Source of the DNA: Paenalcaligenes sp050487225
GTDB lineage: Bacteria; Pseudomonadota; Gammaproteobacteria; Burkholderiales; Burkholderiaceae_B
Length of the DNA: 64,000 nt
Assembly (NCBI RefSeq): GCF_050487225.1
Contig: NZ_JBKQGY010000002.1
Coordinates: 434,001 to 498,000, forward strand
Reading direction: 5' to 3'
Part shown: piece after piece, positions 8,888-17,664 of the stretch
Layout of the letters: each line of letters opens with the position of its first letter
How positions within the stretch are numbered: position 1 is the first letter of the stretch
Notes under the pieces: model-generated
The model's input: only the letters and a program-made list of their open reading frames with translations
What the model was told of the DNA's origin: nothing
Databases searched by the model: none
Translations under genes and position numbers: made by a program

Positions 8888-9769
8888 TTAGTTATAACTG
8901 CTTAATAGCAGCACCCCTACGATTAGCACACCACAGCCTACCAAGCGCCACACGCCTACCGCTTCACGCAACACCACCATACCGAGCAATGCCCCTACCA
9001 TCATGGACATTTCTCTGGCTGGAGCAACAAAGCTCACCTCAGCCCCCATCTGCAACGCTAGCAGCACCAAGATGTACGACAGTGGTGACAGCATCCCCAC
9101 CGCGATGGCCAAGGCCCACTTACCACGCATACGTTCGCGCACCTTATGGCGGGCTTTCCACTGCCATGGCGTCATGAGTAACAAGCGTGCCGAGTTCGAG
9201 AACCAATCTAGTACCACAGGGTGTATGAGTAGTGCTTTCACACCAAACGCATCCACCAAGGTGTAGCTGGCAATAATGACACCCGTTAACCCGCCCCACT
9301 GCACACCCCGGTGTGCGCCAGGCTCTTTAAAGCTCGCCAGATTGCCTTGCGTAGAGATCAAGGCGATCCCTACTACTACCGCAATCAGGCCCGCCACCCC
9401 ATACAGCGATGGCTGCTCACCCAGCAGCATGAACGCCCCTATAGACGACATCAGCGGCGCACTACCCCGTGCAACGGGATACACCACCGAGAAGTCTGCT
9501 ACCTGATACCCACGCTGCAAGCAGAGGTTGTAGATCAGGTGCAAGAAACCGCTCAGGGCAACACACAGTAGAGCTTCCCACCCCCAGAAGCTCTCACCAT
9601 GAAACAGTAGCCACATCGTCCATGGCAAATACACCACCATCGCCACGAAGGTGAACACAAACACAAACGTAGGCCCGACATCTGCCGCACGTTTGGCCAA
9701 TAAGTTCCATGTTGCATGAATCAGCGCAGCCGACACCACCAACACCAACGGCAACCACATAGCGCCCAT
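8888..9769 (-). CDS. EamA/DMT family transporter
   Basis: A 293-residue integral membrane protein with about ten hydrophobic segments in two homologous halves, the drug/metabolite transporter layout. It begins MGAMWLPLVLVVSAALIHATWNLLAKRA, a common EamA beginning, and has PVARGSAPLMSSIGAFMLLGE near residue 96, the family repeat. An AAGGA ribosome site lies eight bases before the ATG. Such proteins usually export amino acids or other small metabolites. It is 33 bases downstream of the PLP ammonia-lyase on the same strand; co-transcription suggests export or uptake linked to an amino acid, which is inference. Confidence 0.88.
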   Translation of the reverse strand: MGAMWLPLVLVVSAALIHATWNLLAKRAADVGPTFVFVFTFVAMVVYLPWTMWLLFHGESFWGWEALLCVALSGFLHLIYNLCLQRGYQVADFSVVYPVARGSAPLMSSIGAFMLLGEQPSLYGVAGLIAVVVGIALISTQGNLASFKEPGAHRGVQWGGLTGVIIASYTLVDAFGVKALLIHPVVLDWFSNSARLLLMTPWQWKARHKVRERMRGKWALAIAVGMLSPLSYILVLLALQMGAEVSFVAPAREMSMMVGALLGMVVLREAVGVWRLVGCGVLIVGVLLLSSYN

Positions 9770-9802
9770 GTGAATCGTCCTTAAACAGACAAGGTGGTGA
9801 AC

Positions 9803-10771
9803 TTACTGACCCAGTAATTTACAAAACTGATGTATATCTACGTTGCCACCGCTCAGCACTATACCGACGCGTTTGCCGCGCAATTGCTCTTTCATATTGC
9901 TGGCTGCAGCAAAGCCTAAACACCCTGTAGGTTCTACCACCAGCTTCATGCGCTGCGCCATAAAGCGCATGCACTCCACCAGTTCGGCCTCAGTCGCCGT
10001 CAAAACCCCAGTAACGTCGCGCTGAATAATGGCAAAGGTCAGTTTGCCCAAGGCTTGGGTTTGTGCGCCGTCTGCAATGGTTTTAGGGGTAGGAATAGAG
10101 ACGATCTTGCCTTGTTCAAACGACTGCTGGCCATCATTGCCCGCCTCAGGCTCTACACCATACAGCGCACAGTTAGGTGATAGTGCTCGCGTGGATAACG
10201 CCGTACCCGATAGCAAACCACCGCCCCCCAATGGGGTAAATAGCGCATCCAGCTCGCCTACTTCTTCAAACAGTTCCTTAGCGGCTGTACCTTGGCCAGT
10301 GATTACATCAGGGTGATCAAAAGGCGGGATCATGGTGTAGCCATAACGCTCTACCAAGTCACGACCAATCTGCTCGCGGTCTTCGGAATAGCGGTCGTAA
10401 CGAATAATCTTGCCGCCATACCCTTCTGTCGCATTGGCCTTAGCTTCTGGCGCATCGTGCGGCATGATGATGGTGGCAGGTATATCCAAAATGCGCGCCG
10501 ACAAGGCAATTGCCTGCGCATGGTTGCCTGACGAAAACGTCACTACTCCCGCCTTACGTTGCTCGGGGCTGAACTTCGCCAACGCATTAAACGCGCCCCT
10601 AAACTTAAAGGCGCCCATGCGCTGCAGGTTTTCACATTTAAAAAAGACCTCTGCCCCCCATAGTTCATTCAGGGTTCTGGAGGTCATCACCGGTGTGCGG
10701 TGCGCGTATCCGGTTAAACGCTGGGCGGCAGCTTGAACATCATCAAAAGTGGGTAAAGAAAGAGTAGTCAT
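9803..10771 (-). CDS. PLP-dependent threonine/serine dehydratase family enzyme
   Basis: A 322-residue fold-type II PLP enzyme with no C-terminal ACT domain, so a catabolic-type dehydratase. The Schiff-base lysine is in GAFKFRGAFNAL (about K56). SSGNHAQA near 80 binds the substrate carboxylate, and the phosphate-binding GGGGLLSG loop is near 180. The size fits catabolic threonine dehydratase, threo-3-hydroxyaspartate ammonia-lyase and serine racemase equally well. The ectoine-degradation protein EutB is also in this family, but no other eut genes are adjacent. It probably heads an operon with the EamA transporter. Confidence 0.85.
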   Translation of the reverse strand: MTTLSLPTFDDVQAAAQRLTGYAHRTPVMTSRTLNELWGAEVFFKCENLQRMGAFKFRGAFNALAKFSPEQRKAGVVTFSSGNHAQAIALSARILDIPATIIMPHDAPEAKANATEGYGGKIIRYDRYSEDREQIGRDLVERYGYTMIPPFDHPDVITGQGTAAKELFEEVGELDALFTPLGGGGLLSGTALSTRALSPNCALYGVEPEAGNDGQQSFEQGKIVSIPTPKTIADGAQTQALGKLTFAIIQRDVTGVLTATEAELVECMRFMAQRMKLVVEPTGCLGFAAASNMKEQLRGKRVGIVLSGGNVDIHQFCKLLGQ

Positions 10772-10892
10772 AGCGCCGCCTAATACGTATAAAGAAAGAG
10801 AAAAGCCAAAGAATCACCTTAACAAATCTGCCTCTGTTCGGACATGAAGCCCTCATTGGCAATCCTCTATCGTTACACCTGAGCAACACTGT

Positions 10893-12395
10893 TTAGGCTT
10901 CTACCGTCTGTAGTACTGTTTGAGCTTCGAATCGACGACTTAACCACAACAACACCGCACTGACGCCACTTAGCAAACCCGCCACTAGCATCGCCATTTG
11001 AAAACCACTGGCCATCGATAACGCATAGTCACCTGCCATGCCAGATAGGCCATGCACACCCTCATGATAAAGCACGGCTTGCTGGGCTAAATGCGCAGCC
11101 TGATCTACACCCTCGGCGCTTAAGCGCTGTGTTAACTCTGTAATCGCTTCTGCACTCAAAATCACACCCAGCAACGCAATGCCCATGGTCATTCCAGCTT
11201 GGCGCAGCGCATTCATGGTGCCTGATACCGAACCCGTCAGTTCGGCAGGTGCCATGCTCATAATGGTAAGGCTGGTTCCGGGTACAGCAAACCCTGCCCC
11301 CACGCCCATAATCAGCAAGAGCGAACCCATGATCCAATACGGTGTATCTACCGTGCACCACATCATCGCGGCCATCGAAACAGCAATCAATACGTAGCCT
11401 GCTGTCATTAAAGTAGACACCTTGGTGTTCTCACTAAAGCGACCAAAACACAGTGATACGCAACCCGTCGCGATAAACAGCGGCATCATGCGCCAGCCTG
11501 CCTCGGCAGGCGACCACTCTTGCACCTGCTGAAAATACAGTGAGAAAAAGAACAAACTGCTGTAATACGAAAACCCAAGGAAAAAAGAGGCCATGTTCGC
11601 CACAGCAAACACGGGCTTCTTAAACAGCACTAACGGGATCAAAGGGTTAGTGACTTTACGCTCCACTTGTATGAATGCCAGCACACCAACCACGGCAATC
11701 GCCCAACACCACATAGGGGTGACGCCCGTTACCCCCTCTTGCCCTGCGGCAATCGTGCCATACGCCAGTGCACCTAATATCACTAAGCTCAATAACTGCC
11801 CTATTGGGTCTTTGGCCGCTTGATCCACATAACGTCGTTCAGGAATAGCCCACGCCCCTAGCACAATGGCGCACGCACCCAACGGTAAATTGATCAGGAA
11901 AATACTTTGCCAACCCCATTGCTCCAGCAATACGCCGCCCAATAGCGGCCCCAAGATAAGCGCCAATGCGGTGAAAGCGGACCAACCACCAATACAATGC
12001 GCACGCTCGGCGGGGTCTGTGTATAAGTGGGTCAAGATTGGGAGTGCGCCAATAATCAAAAAGGCGGCAGACAACCCTTGTAAGGCACGCCCCCATAACA
12101 ACCACGACACACTAGGCGCGACACCACATAGCCACGACGCCAAGGTAAACACAATTGCGCCTGCTAACCAGCAGCGCTTGTGCCCCACCTTATCGGCCAC
12201 TGAGCCTGCTGACAACATAATGGCGGATAAGCCAATGGCATAGACATTCACCACCCACTGCATGCCCGCGATATCGGTTTGTAAAGCCGTTTGCATAGAT
12301 GGCAACGCTACATTGACGATGCTGATATCCAGAGTGGCTAAGAAGGTGCCTAAATACGCCGCCAAGACAGCGGCTCTACGTTTAGATGCTTGCAT
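10893..12395 (-). CDS. MFS transporter, DHA2 (EmrB/QacA) drug efflux type
   Basis: A 500-residue transporter with about 14 hydrophobic segments. It begins MQASKRRAAVLAAYLGTFLATLDISIVNVALPSM, where LDxxIVNVALP is the DHA2 signature in helix 1; DKVGHKRCW near 70 is the MFS loop 2-3 motif. I place the start at the ATG at 12395, preceded by AGGA; an open frame extends to 12500 but would run through the operator palindrome and has no ribosome site. It is divergent from a TetR gene with a shared operator between them, the standard layout of an inducible multidrug pump. Confidence 0.9.
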   Translation of the reverse strand: MQASKRRAAVLAAYLGTFLATLDISIVNVALPSMQTALQTDIAGMQWVVNVYAIGLSAIMLSAGSVADKVGHKRCWLAGAIVFTLASWLCGVAPSVSWLLWGRALQGLSAAFLIIGALPILTHLYTDPAERAHCIGGWSAFTALALILGPLLGGVLLEQWGWQSIFLINLPLGACAIVLGAWAIPERRYVDQAAKDPIGQLLSLVILGALAYGTIAAGQEGVTGVTPMWCWAIAVVGVLAFIQVERKVTNPLIPLVLFKKPVFAVANMASFFLGFSYYSSLFFFSLYFQQVQEWSPAEAGWRMMPLFIATGCVSLCFGRFSENTKVSTLMTAGYVLIAVSMAAMMWCTVDTPYWIMGSLLLIMGVGAGFAVPGTSLTIMSMAPAELTGSVSGTMNALRQAGMTMGIALLGVILSAEAITELTQRLSAEGVDQAAHLAQQAVLYHEGVHGLSGMAGDYALSMASGFQMAMLVAGLLSGVSAVLLWLSRRFEAQTVLQTVEA

Positions 12396-12435
12396 AATTC
12401 TGGTTTTCCTAAAGTCATTAATCGTTATACTAACA

Positions 12436-12456
12436 ATTGACTGACCGCCGGTCAAT
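12436..12456. promoter_or_regulatory. TetR-type operator palindrome
   Basis: ATTGACTGACCGCCGGTCAAT carries a perfect 13-base core TGACCG-C-CGGTCA at 12442-12454. It lies between the divergent MFS and TetR genes, 40 bases before the MFS start. GACCG/CGGTC palindromes are typical TetR/AcrR sites, so the TetR gene next to it very probably represses the pump and itself here. Confidence 0.8.
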
Positions 12457-12539
12457 GAGAATGTGAATGAGAAACACTCTGTATTCAACGTGCTCCACAC
12501 TGACGGAAATACACCTTTTTGCTGGGATAAAATTGCCGC

Positions 12540-13142
12540 ATGACCACCTCTATGCCTTCGCCATCACCACGCACTAAACCCGCCGAAGTGCGTTTAGACG
12601 AGCTGATGAACGCCGCCGAAACCCTATTCCTAGAGAACGGTTTTGACGCCACTACTATTGCTCACATTACTCGTGCCGCTAACGTGGCCAAAGGCACGTT
12701 CTACCATTACTTTGCGTCTAAAAATGACATTCTGGCGGCTTTAACTGCCCGCTACACACAACAATACGTAGACCAACTAGAAACGGCCGTAAATGCCTGT
12801 GCAGAACACGACTGGCCGACTCGTTTACGGGTATGGATTGAAACCAGCGTACTCACTTATGCACAAAGCTTTCGCACGCATGACATGGTCTATGGTGGGC
12901 ACCATCATCATGAGCGTGATAACGCCGAGAAAAACGCTATTTTGACGCAGTTAGAGCACATTCTTCAGCAAGGAGCACAGGACAAGGCGTGGTACTGTCC
13001 TAACCCTGCCATCGTGGCTCTGCTCCTGTATTCAGGCGTGCATGGTGCGACGGATGCCCTTATTGCCGAACCTGAGCAAGATCACCAGCGTTATGCGCGC
13101 GAACTGGCAGACACCTGTTTGCGGCTGCTGCCTCTCCCCTAA
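12540..13142 (+). CDS. TetR/AcrR family transcriptional regulator
   Basis: A 200-residue TetR repressor. The helix-turn-helix occupies about residues 18-64: LDELMNAAETLFLENGFDATTIAHITRAANVAKGTFYHYFASKNDIL is the canonical TetR pattern. The C-terminal ligand domain is, as usual, divergent; a His-rich GGHHHHERD stretch near 120 is notable. It faces the MFS pump across the palindrome at 12436-12456, its likely operator. It probably responds to a toxic hydrophobic compound. No ribosome site is obvious before the ATG. Confidence 0.92.
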   Translation: MTTSMPSPSPRTKPAEVRLDELMNAAETLFLENGFDATTIAHITRAANVAKGTFYHYFASKNDILAALTARYTQQYVDQLETAVNACAEHDWPTRLRVWIETSVLTYAQSFRTHDMVYGGHHHHERDNAEKNAILTQLEHILQQGAQDKAWYCPNPAIVALLLYSGVHGATDALIAEPEQDHQRYARELADTCLRLLPLP

Positions 13143-13254
13143 CGCCGCACTTTGGTAGCACTAAAGCCTAGCTTCATTAAACTGCAATAGCCAAAGTCGC
13201 AGACATACTGCACAGTGGAATGAGCTTGCCGTTTGCCATACTAACGGCCCCATT

Positions 13255-14643
13255 TTGCTTTACACCCACACCATGACGACTTTGCATTATTCACGACAGT
13301 TGGCCGAATTTGCGGCCAACTTACGTTATGAAGATATCCCTGCTGAGGTTATTGAACGCACTCAGGCGTTATTTTTAGACACCTTAGCCTCCATTCTTGC
13401 TGGTGCTGCCACACGTCCCGTACAAACGATAGAAACCGTGTCCAAGCATATGCGACCAGATCACGGCCCTTCAGAGGTTCTGGTTTCTGCCACGCATAGT
13501 TCCCCTTTCTTCGCCGCCATGATTAATGCGGCAGCAGCGCACGTGGTAGAGCAGGATGACTTGCACAACAGTTCCGTACTGCACCCTGCTGCTGTGGTGT
13601 TCCCACCCGCATTAGCCGTTACCCAAGACCTAAAAAAATCCGGTAAAGACTTACTGACAGCCGCCGTCGCTGGTTACGAAGTGGGCATACGCGTGGGCGA
13701 GTTTTTGGGGCGTTCGCACTATCAAATCTTCCACACCACAGCAACCGTTGGCACCCTAGCCGCCGCCGCTACTGCGGGCAACTTACTACGCCTGGATAAC
13801 GAACAAATGCTGCATGCCTTTGGCTCAGCAGGTACTCAAGCCGCTGGCCTGTGGGAGTTTCTGCGGGATGCCGCTGACTCCAAACAACTGCACACTGCCC
13901 ATGCGGCCAGCAGTGGGTTGTGGTCAGCCTACCTAGCCCAAGCCGGGTTCACAGGTGCCTCGCAGATTCTAGAAGGTAAAAAAGGGATGGCAGCAGGCAT
14001 GTCTAGCGATTCGGATGTTACCCGCTTGGTTGATGGCTTAGGCACACGGTGGGCGTTGAGCGAAACGTCGTTCAAATTCCACGCCTCTTGCCGCCATACC
14101 CACCCGTCTGCCGATGCTCTGCTACAAGTGATGCGCGAGCATAATCTTGCCGTCAGCGATATTGAGCAGGTCACGACGCATGTGCACCAAGGTGCTATTG
14201 ATGTGTTGGGCGCAGTCACCAACCCACAAACCGTGCATCAGTCTAAGTTTTCGATGGGAACTGTGTTGGCACTGGTTGCGTTGTTTGGCAAAGCGGATCT
14301 CACCACCTTTGATCAACAAGCCCTACAAAACCCTGCTGTGGCCGATTTCCGCGACCGCGTACAGATGACGCTGGACGAGGAAGTAGACAGCGCCTACCCA
14401 CGTCGTTGGATTGGTAAAGTCAGTGTGCGCACTACTGATGGCCGTACCCTACAAACGCGCGTAGATGAACCCAAGGGAGACCCAGGCAACACCCTTACCC
14501 GCGACGAACTAGAAGACAAGGTACGTCGCCTGATTGAGTACGGTAACCCTACCCAGTCCACCGAAGGTAATACTGCCTTAGCCACCAAATTGATTGATCT
14601 GGTGTGGCGCTTGCCCGAGTTGGATCAGGTCAGCTTGCTATAG
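13255..14643 (+). CDS. MmgE/PrpD family protein
   Basis: A 462-residue member of the MmgE/PrpD family, which includes 2-methylcitrate dehydratase, cis-aconitate decarboxylase and many uncharacterised dehydratases or isomerases. Family features: FLDTLASILAGA near residue 37, HVVEQDDLHNSSVLHPAAVVFPPALA near 100, GYEVGIRVGEFLGRSHY near 142, and the FKFHASCRHTHPSADA motif near 272 with candidate active-site His residues. The start could also be the ATG at 13273. There is no prpB/prpC neighbour, so a methylcitrate role is not supported. It ends 10 bases from the converging LysR gene. Confidence 0.85.
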   Translation: MLYTHTMTTLHYSRQLAEFAANLRYEDIPAEVIERTQALFLDTLASILAGAATRPVQTIETVSKHMRPDHGPSEVLVSATHSSPFFAAMINAAAAHVVEQDDLHNSSVLHPAAVVFPPALAVTQDLKKSGKDLLTAAVAGYEVGIRVGEFLGRSHYQIFHTTATVGTLAAAATAGNLLRLDNEQMLHAFGSAGTQAAGLWEFLRDAADSKQLHTAHAASSGLWSAYLAQAGFTGASQILEGKKGMAAGMSSDSDVTRLVDGLGTRWALSETSFKFHASCRHTHPSADALLQVMREHNLAVSDIEQVTTHVHQGAIDVLGAVTNPQTVHQSKFSMGTVLALVALFGKADLTTFDQQALQNPAVADFRDRVQMTLDEEVDSAYPRRWIGKVSVRTTDGRTLQTRVDEPKGDPGNTLTRDELEDKVRRLIEYGNPTQSTEGNTALATKLIDLVWRLPELDQVSLL

Positions 14644-14653
14644 CTCTGTCCCG

Positions 14654-15586
14654 CTACTCCGGTGTGGGCTCAATAGCTGACACCGGGATAGCATCGGCAT
14701 CCGCCAATAACAATTGAATCAGCTCATGAGTGAATGAGGGCAAAGACTCCACATCACGCACACAAATCAACAGATCGCGTATTGCCCATTCGTTGGTCAG
14801 CCCTACGATGCGTATGGGCAGCACAGTAGAATGCCGCTTCGCGACGGATTCGGGAATTAACGAAATACCGGCATTCGCTGCCACCATTCTGCACGCTGCC
14901 TCAAAACTACCCACTTGAATGCGGGTTTGCAGCGGCCTACTCATACTGTCAGTCACCCGTTTTAAAAATGAGTAGATGGCGGTGCCTTCGTGCAGCATGA
15001 TGTACGAGCTGTCTATGGTGTCTTCAAACGCCACCACATCATGCTCTGCCAAGGGGTGCTCTGGCGCTACTACCAACACCAATTTGTCTTGCCTATATGG
15101 CAGCACCTGCAAGCCTTCGGTGTTCACCGAGCCCGCCACAATGCCCACATCGGTAGCCCCTGACAGCACAGCGCGCACGATGTCATCGCTGGGGCGCTCG
15201 CGTAAATCCACATTAATGTCTGGCCACTGCGCCAAATACTGACTAAGTACATGCGGCAGAAACTCCGTCATGGCTGTAGTGTTCGCTTGTAGGCTTACGC
15301 TGCCTTTGATGCCTTGCGCATATTCTTGTAAATCTGAACGTAACAGCTCTACTTGCTGCAGCACTTGCCGCGCATGCGCCAAAAAGGTTTCCCCGGCTGG
15401 ACGCAACGTAATGCCTTGCGCACTACGGTTCAGCAGCGGTACACCGATGGATTGCTCCAGATTTTTGATGCGCATGCTCGCGGCAGGCAACGAGATAAAA
15501 ACGCGTGCGGCTGCACGCGTCAGGCTTTTCTCTTCGGCCACATAACTGAACAAGCGTAGATCGACAAAATCAAACTGCATGGCCAT
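14654..15586 (-). CDS. LysR family transcriptional regulator
   Basis: A 310-residue LysR-type protein. The N-terminal winged helix is at about residues 5-65 (FSYVAEEKSLTRAAARVFISLPAASMRIKNLEQSIGVPLL), then a coregulator domain resembling periplasmic binding proteins. The start is fixed by GGAGG seven bases before the ATG. It lies downstream of the ornithine cyclodeaminase-like gene on the same strand with a 79-base gap holding a stem-loop, so it may be co-transcribed or partly uncoupled. Possible targets are that gene and the PrpD gene facing it; no divergent promoter is available to settle this. Confidence 0.92.
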   Translation of the reverse strand: MAMQFDFVDLRLFSYVAEEKSLTRAAARVFISLPAASMRIKNLEQSIGVPLLNRSAQGITLRPAGETFLAHARQVLQQVELLRSDLQEYAQGIKGSVSLQANTTAMTEFLPHVLSQYLAQWPDINVDLRERPSDDIVRAVLSGATDVGIVAGSVNTEGLQVLPYRQDKLVLVVAPEHPLAEHDVVAFEDTIDSSYIMLHEGTAIYSFLKRVTDSMSRPLQTRIQVGSFEAACRMVAANAGISLIPESVAKRHSTVLPIRIVGLTNEWAIRDLLICVRDVESLPSFTHELIQLLLADADAIPVSAIEPTPE

Positions 15587-15618
15587 GTTAGTGCCTCCAA
15601 GGGTTGCTACTGCATTAC

Positions 15619-15647
15619 GGGTGACCGTGAAGCACCGTCACCCTTTT
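15619..15647. other. Stem-loop between the cyclodeaminase-like and LysR genes
   Basis: GGGTGAC pairs with GTCACCC, continued after one mismatch by GTG/CAC round an AAG loop. No T run follows on the minus strand, so it is not a clear terminator for the upstream gene. It may lower read-through or stabilise mRNA between the two genes. Confidence 0.4.
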
Positions 15648-15665
15648 CACACACATCACCGCCTA

Positions 15666-16604
15666 TTAGGCTTTCTGACTGCCTTCATACACCAAAATGG
15701 CAGCAGTCAGATCTTCCAGCGCATTGCCTACAGATTTGAATACGGTGATGTCATCGTCATTCGTTCTACCAGCGTGCTGGCCACGGCACAGGTCAAACAA
15801 TGTGGCCTTGATCTCTTCGGGTTTAAGCGTGCCAGCTTCAAAGGCTTGCAACAAATCACCCGCTTTTTTCGCTGCTTCATCAGTATCCACAAACACCGAG
15901 CCTCGTGCAAAACACTGTGCATCGGTTTCAATCATGTGGCGCGCAAAGCTGCCTATTAAATCTAAGTGTTGGCCGGGTTTTAGCCAGTCGCCATGCACCA
16001 ATGGTGCTTCAGACAAGGTAGCGCAACTGATGATGTCCGCTTGTGCTACGCCCTCTTCTACCGTGCCGACTACGTGGGCGTTATAGCCTTTTTCACGCAG
16101 CTCTTCTGCCAAGCGCTCTGCACCTTCGGGGCGGCGGTTCCAGATAAACACATCTTTAATAGGACGCACCACGCTGTAGGCATCTGGCAAGAAGCTGGCC
16201 ACACGCCCTGTACCCAACACAAACAAACGGCTAGCGTCTTTCTTCGCCAAGTAGCCACCGGCTAAAGCCGACGCCGCAGCGGTCCTGCGTGACGTCACGG
16301 CATCACCATCCACATGCGCCAACGGCTTACCTGTGCAACCGTCGTACAGCAAGTACGTAGAGTGCAAACCAGGCAGATCCAACTCGTGGTTAGCCGAGAA
16401 AATATTGACGGTTTTCAGGCCAAAATATTTCTTGTTATCCCATGCCGGCATAATCAAGGTAATACCTTTGCGACCATCACACTCGATGGTGTGGGTGTGT
16501 CGTAGCGGTACGGTGATATCCGCTTGGAAGGCCTGACGTAGCGCAGGTACTAGTTTGTCAAAGCCCAACAACGCATTAGAAACATCAGCATCAATCAGCT
16601 GCAT
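15666..16604 (-). CDS. Ornithine cyclodeaminase/mu-crystallin family protein
   Basis: A 312-residue NAD(P)-binding protein of the ornithine cyclodeaminase, mu-crystallin, alanine dehydrogenase and pyrroline-2-carboxylate reductase family. The Rossmann motif VLGTGRVASFL is near residue 130, followed by IWNRRPEGAERLAEEL. DADVSNAL at the N-terminus and GRKGITLIMPAW near 40 fit the family. The ATG at 16604 is preferred because AAGGA precedes it by about nine bases; the open frame to 16643 has no site. The reaction is likely reduction of a cyclic or alpha-keto imine or a cyclodeamination; the substrate is undefined. Confidence 0.85.
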   Translation of the reverse strand: MQLIDADVSNALLGFDKLVPALRQAFQADITVPLRHTHTIECDGRKGITLIMPAWDNKKYFGLKTVNIFSANHELDLPGLHSTYLLYDGCTGKPLAHVDGDAVTSRRTAAASALAGGYLAKKDASRLFVLGTGRVASFLPDAYSVVRPIKDVFIWNRRPEGAERLAEELREKGYNAHVVGTVEEGVAQADIISCATLSEAPLVHGDWLKPGQHLDLIGSFARHMIETDAQCFARGSVFVDTDEAAKKAGDLLQAFEAGTLKPEEIKATLFDLCRGQHAGRTNDDDITVFKSVGNALEDLTAAILVYEGSQKA

Positions 16605-16782
16605 AGTTTTTTTCCTTACTCGTATTCTTTTCTGTCTGCACACGACTAAACCGGTGTCGCCGCCCTACGCCACAACCCACATGCACAGAATCACACAACC
16701 CTACAGGGTATTTTGGTTGCACCTTTATTTTTATTATGGTTAACCCTTGATTATGAAAATAAATCAGGGGTAAAAACCCTGT

Positions 16783-17625
16783 TTAGCGTGCGCGAGCCAA
16801 GAAACGTCTTGCTTGTAGTACCACAGGCTGGTCTACCATTTTTCCGTCCACTTGTACGGCTGAACCGCCCGCTGATGCGTCAGCCGCCACCACACGTGTC
16901 GCCCAATCCAACTCTTCGGCAGATGGCAGCATCGCTTGATGCACACCGTCCACCTGCTTGGGATGAATACACAACTTGCCGCCAAAGCCAAAACGTAGCG
17001 CGCGCTGTACATCTATACGCAATTGCTCGCCATCTTGTAGCGCGGTAGTTACCCCATCAATCGCTGGCGCTAAATTACTCAAACGCGTCGCCATAGTCAT
17101 CGCAAAACGCACTGGGGATAGCTCTGGCTCACCTTCCGAGCACTGTATGCCGGTATCTGCCATGAAATCCAAATGCCCCAATGCCAATCGGCATACACCG
17201 GGCGCTGCTGCTAACTGCTGTACCTCTACATAGCCGCGCGCCGACTCAATAATGGGGATCAGTTGCACCTGCGGCAACTGCGCATGCACTTCCGCCAATG
17301 CGTCTGCTGACTCTGCTTTAGGCAACAACAGGCTAAATTCGCCCGGCAGTGTTTTCGCCCACGCAATGTCTTGCTGCCCAAGTTCAGTGGTCACGCTATT
17401 GGTACGCACCACCAGCGGCACCCCATGCTGCTGCAAAGTAGGCCATGCCGTAGCAATTTCTACTCTGGCCTGTGCTTTATCCGCCAAACCCACGGCATCT
17501 TCTAGGTCGAAGACCACCGCATCAGCCCCTGTTTGTAAGGCTTTCACAAACCGGTCTGGTCTATTACCCGGTACAAACAAAAACGTACGTGCTTGCGCAA
17601 TGCTGGTTTGACTGATGCTGCTCAT
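16783..17625 (-). CDS. HpcH/HpaI (CitE-like) aldolase/lyase, probable citramalyl-CoA lyase
   Basis: A 280-residue CitE-type TIM-barrel lyase. It begins ARTFLFVPGNRPDRFVKAL (family N-terminus), then DAVVFDLEDAVGLADKAQAR near residue 35, with the Mg-binding acidic residues further on at IPIIESARGYVEV and ALGHLDFMADTG. KLCIHPKQVD near 216 is the conserved CoA/C-terminal motif. Family enzymes cleave citramalyl-CoA, malyl-CoA or citryl-CoA. It is the last gene of a run with a hydratase, acyl-CoA dehydrogenase and CoA transferase, which fits cleavage of citramalyl-CoA to acetyl-CoA and pyruvate. The assignment within the family is inference from this context. Confidence 0.85.
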   Translation of the reverse strand: MSSISQTSIAQARTFLFVPGNRPDRFVKALQTGADAVVFDLEDAVGLADKAQARVEIATAWPTLQQHGVPLVVRTNSVTTELGQQDIAWAKTLPGEFSLLLPKAESADALAEVHAQLPQVQLIPIIESARGYVEVQQLAAAPGVCRLALGHLDFMADTGIQCSEGEPELSPVRFAMTMATRLSNLAPAIDGVTTALQDGEQLRIDVQRALRFGFGGKLCIHPKQVDGVHQAMLPSAEELDWATRVVAADASAGGSAVQVDGKMVDQPVVLQARRFLARAR

Positions 17626-17664
17626 GCTTTCCCCTGCTCTACAAAAAACGGTGATCTGACGATG

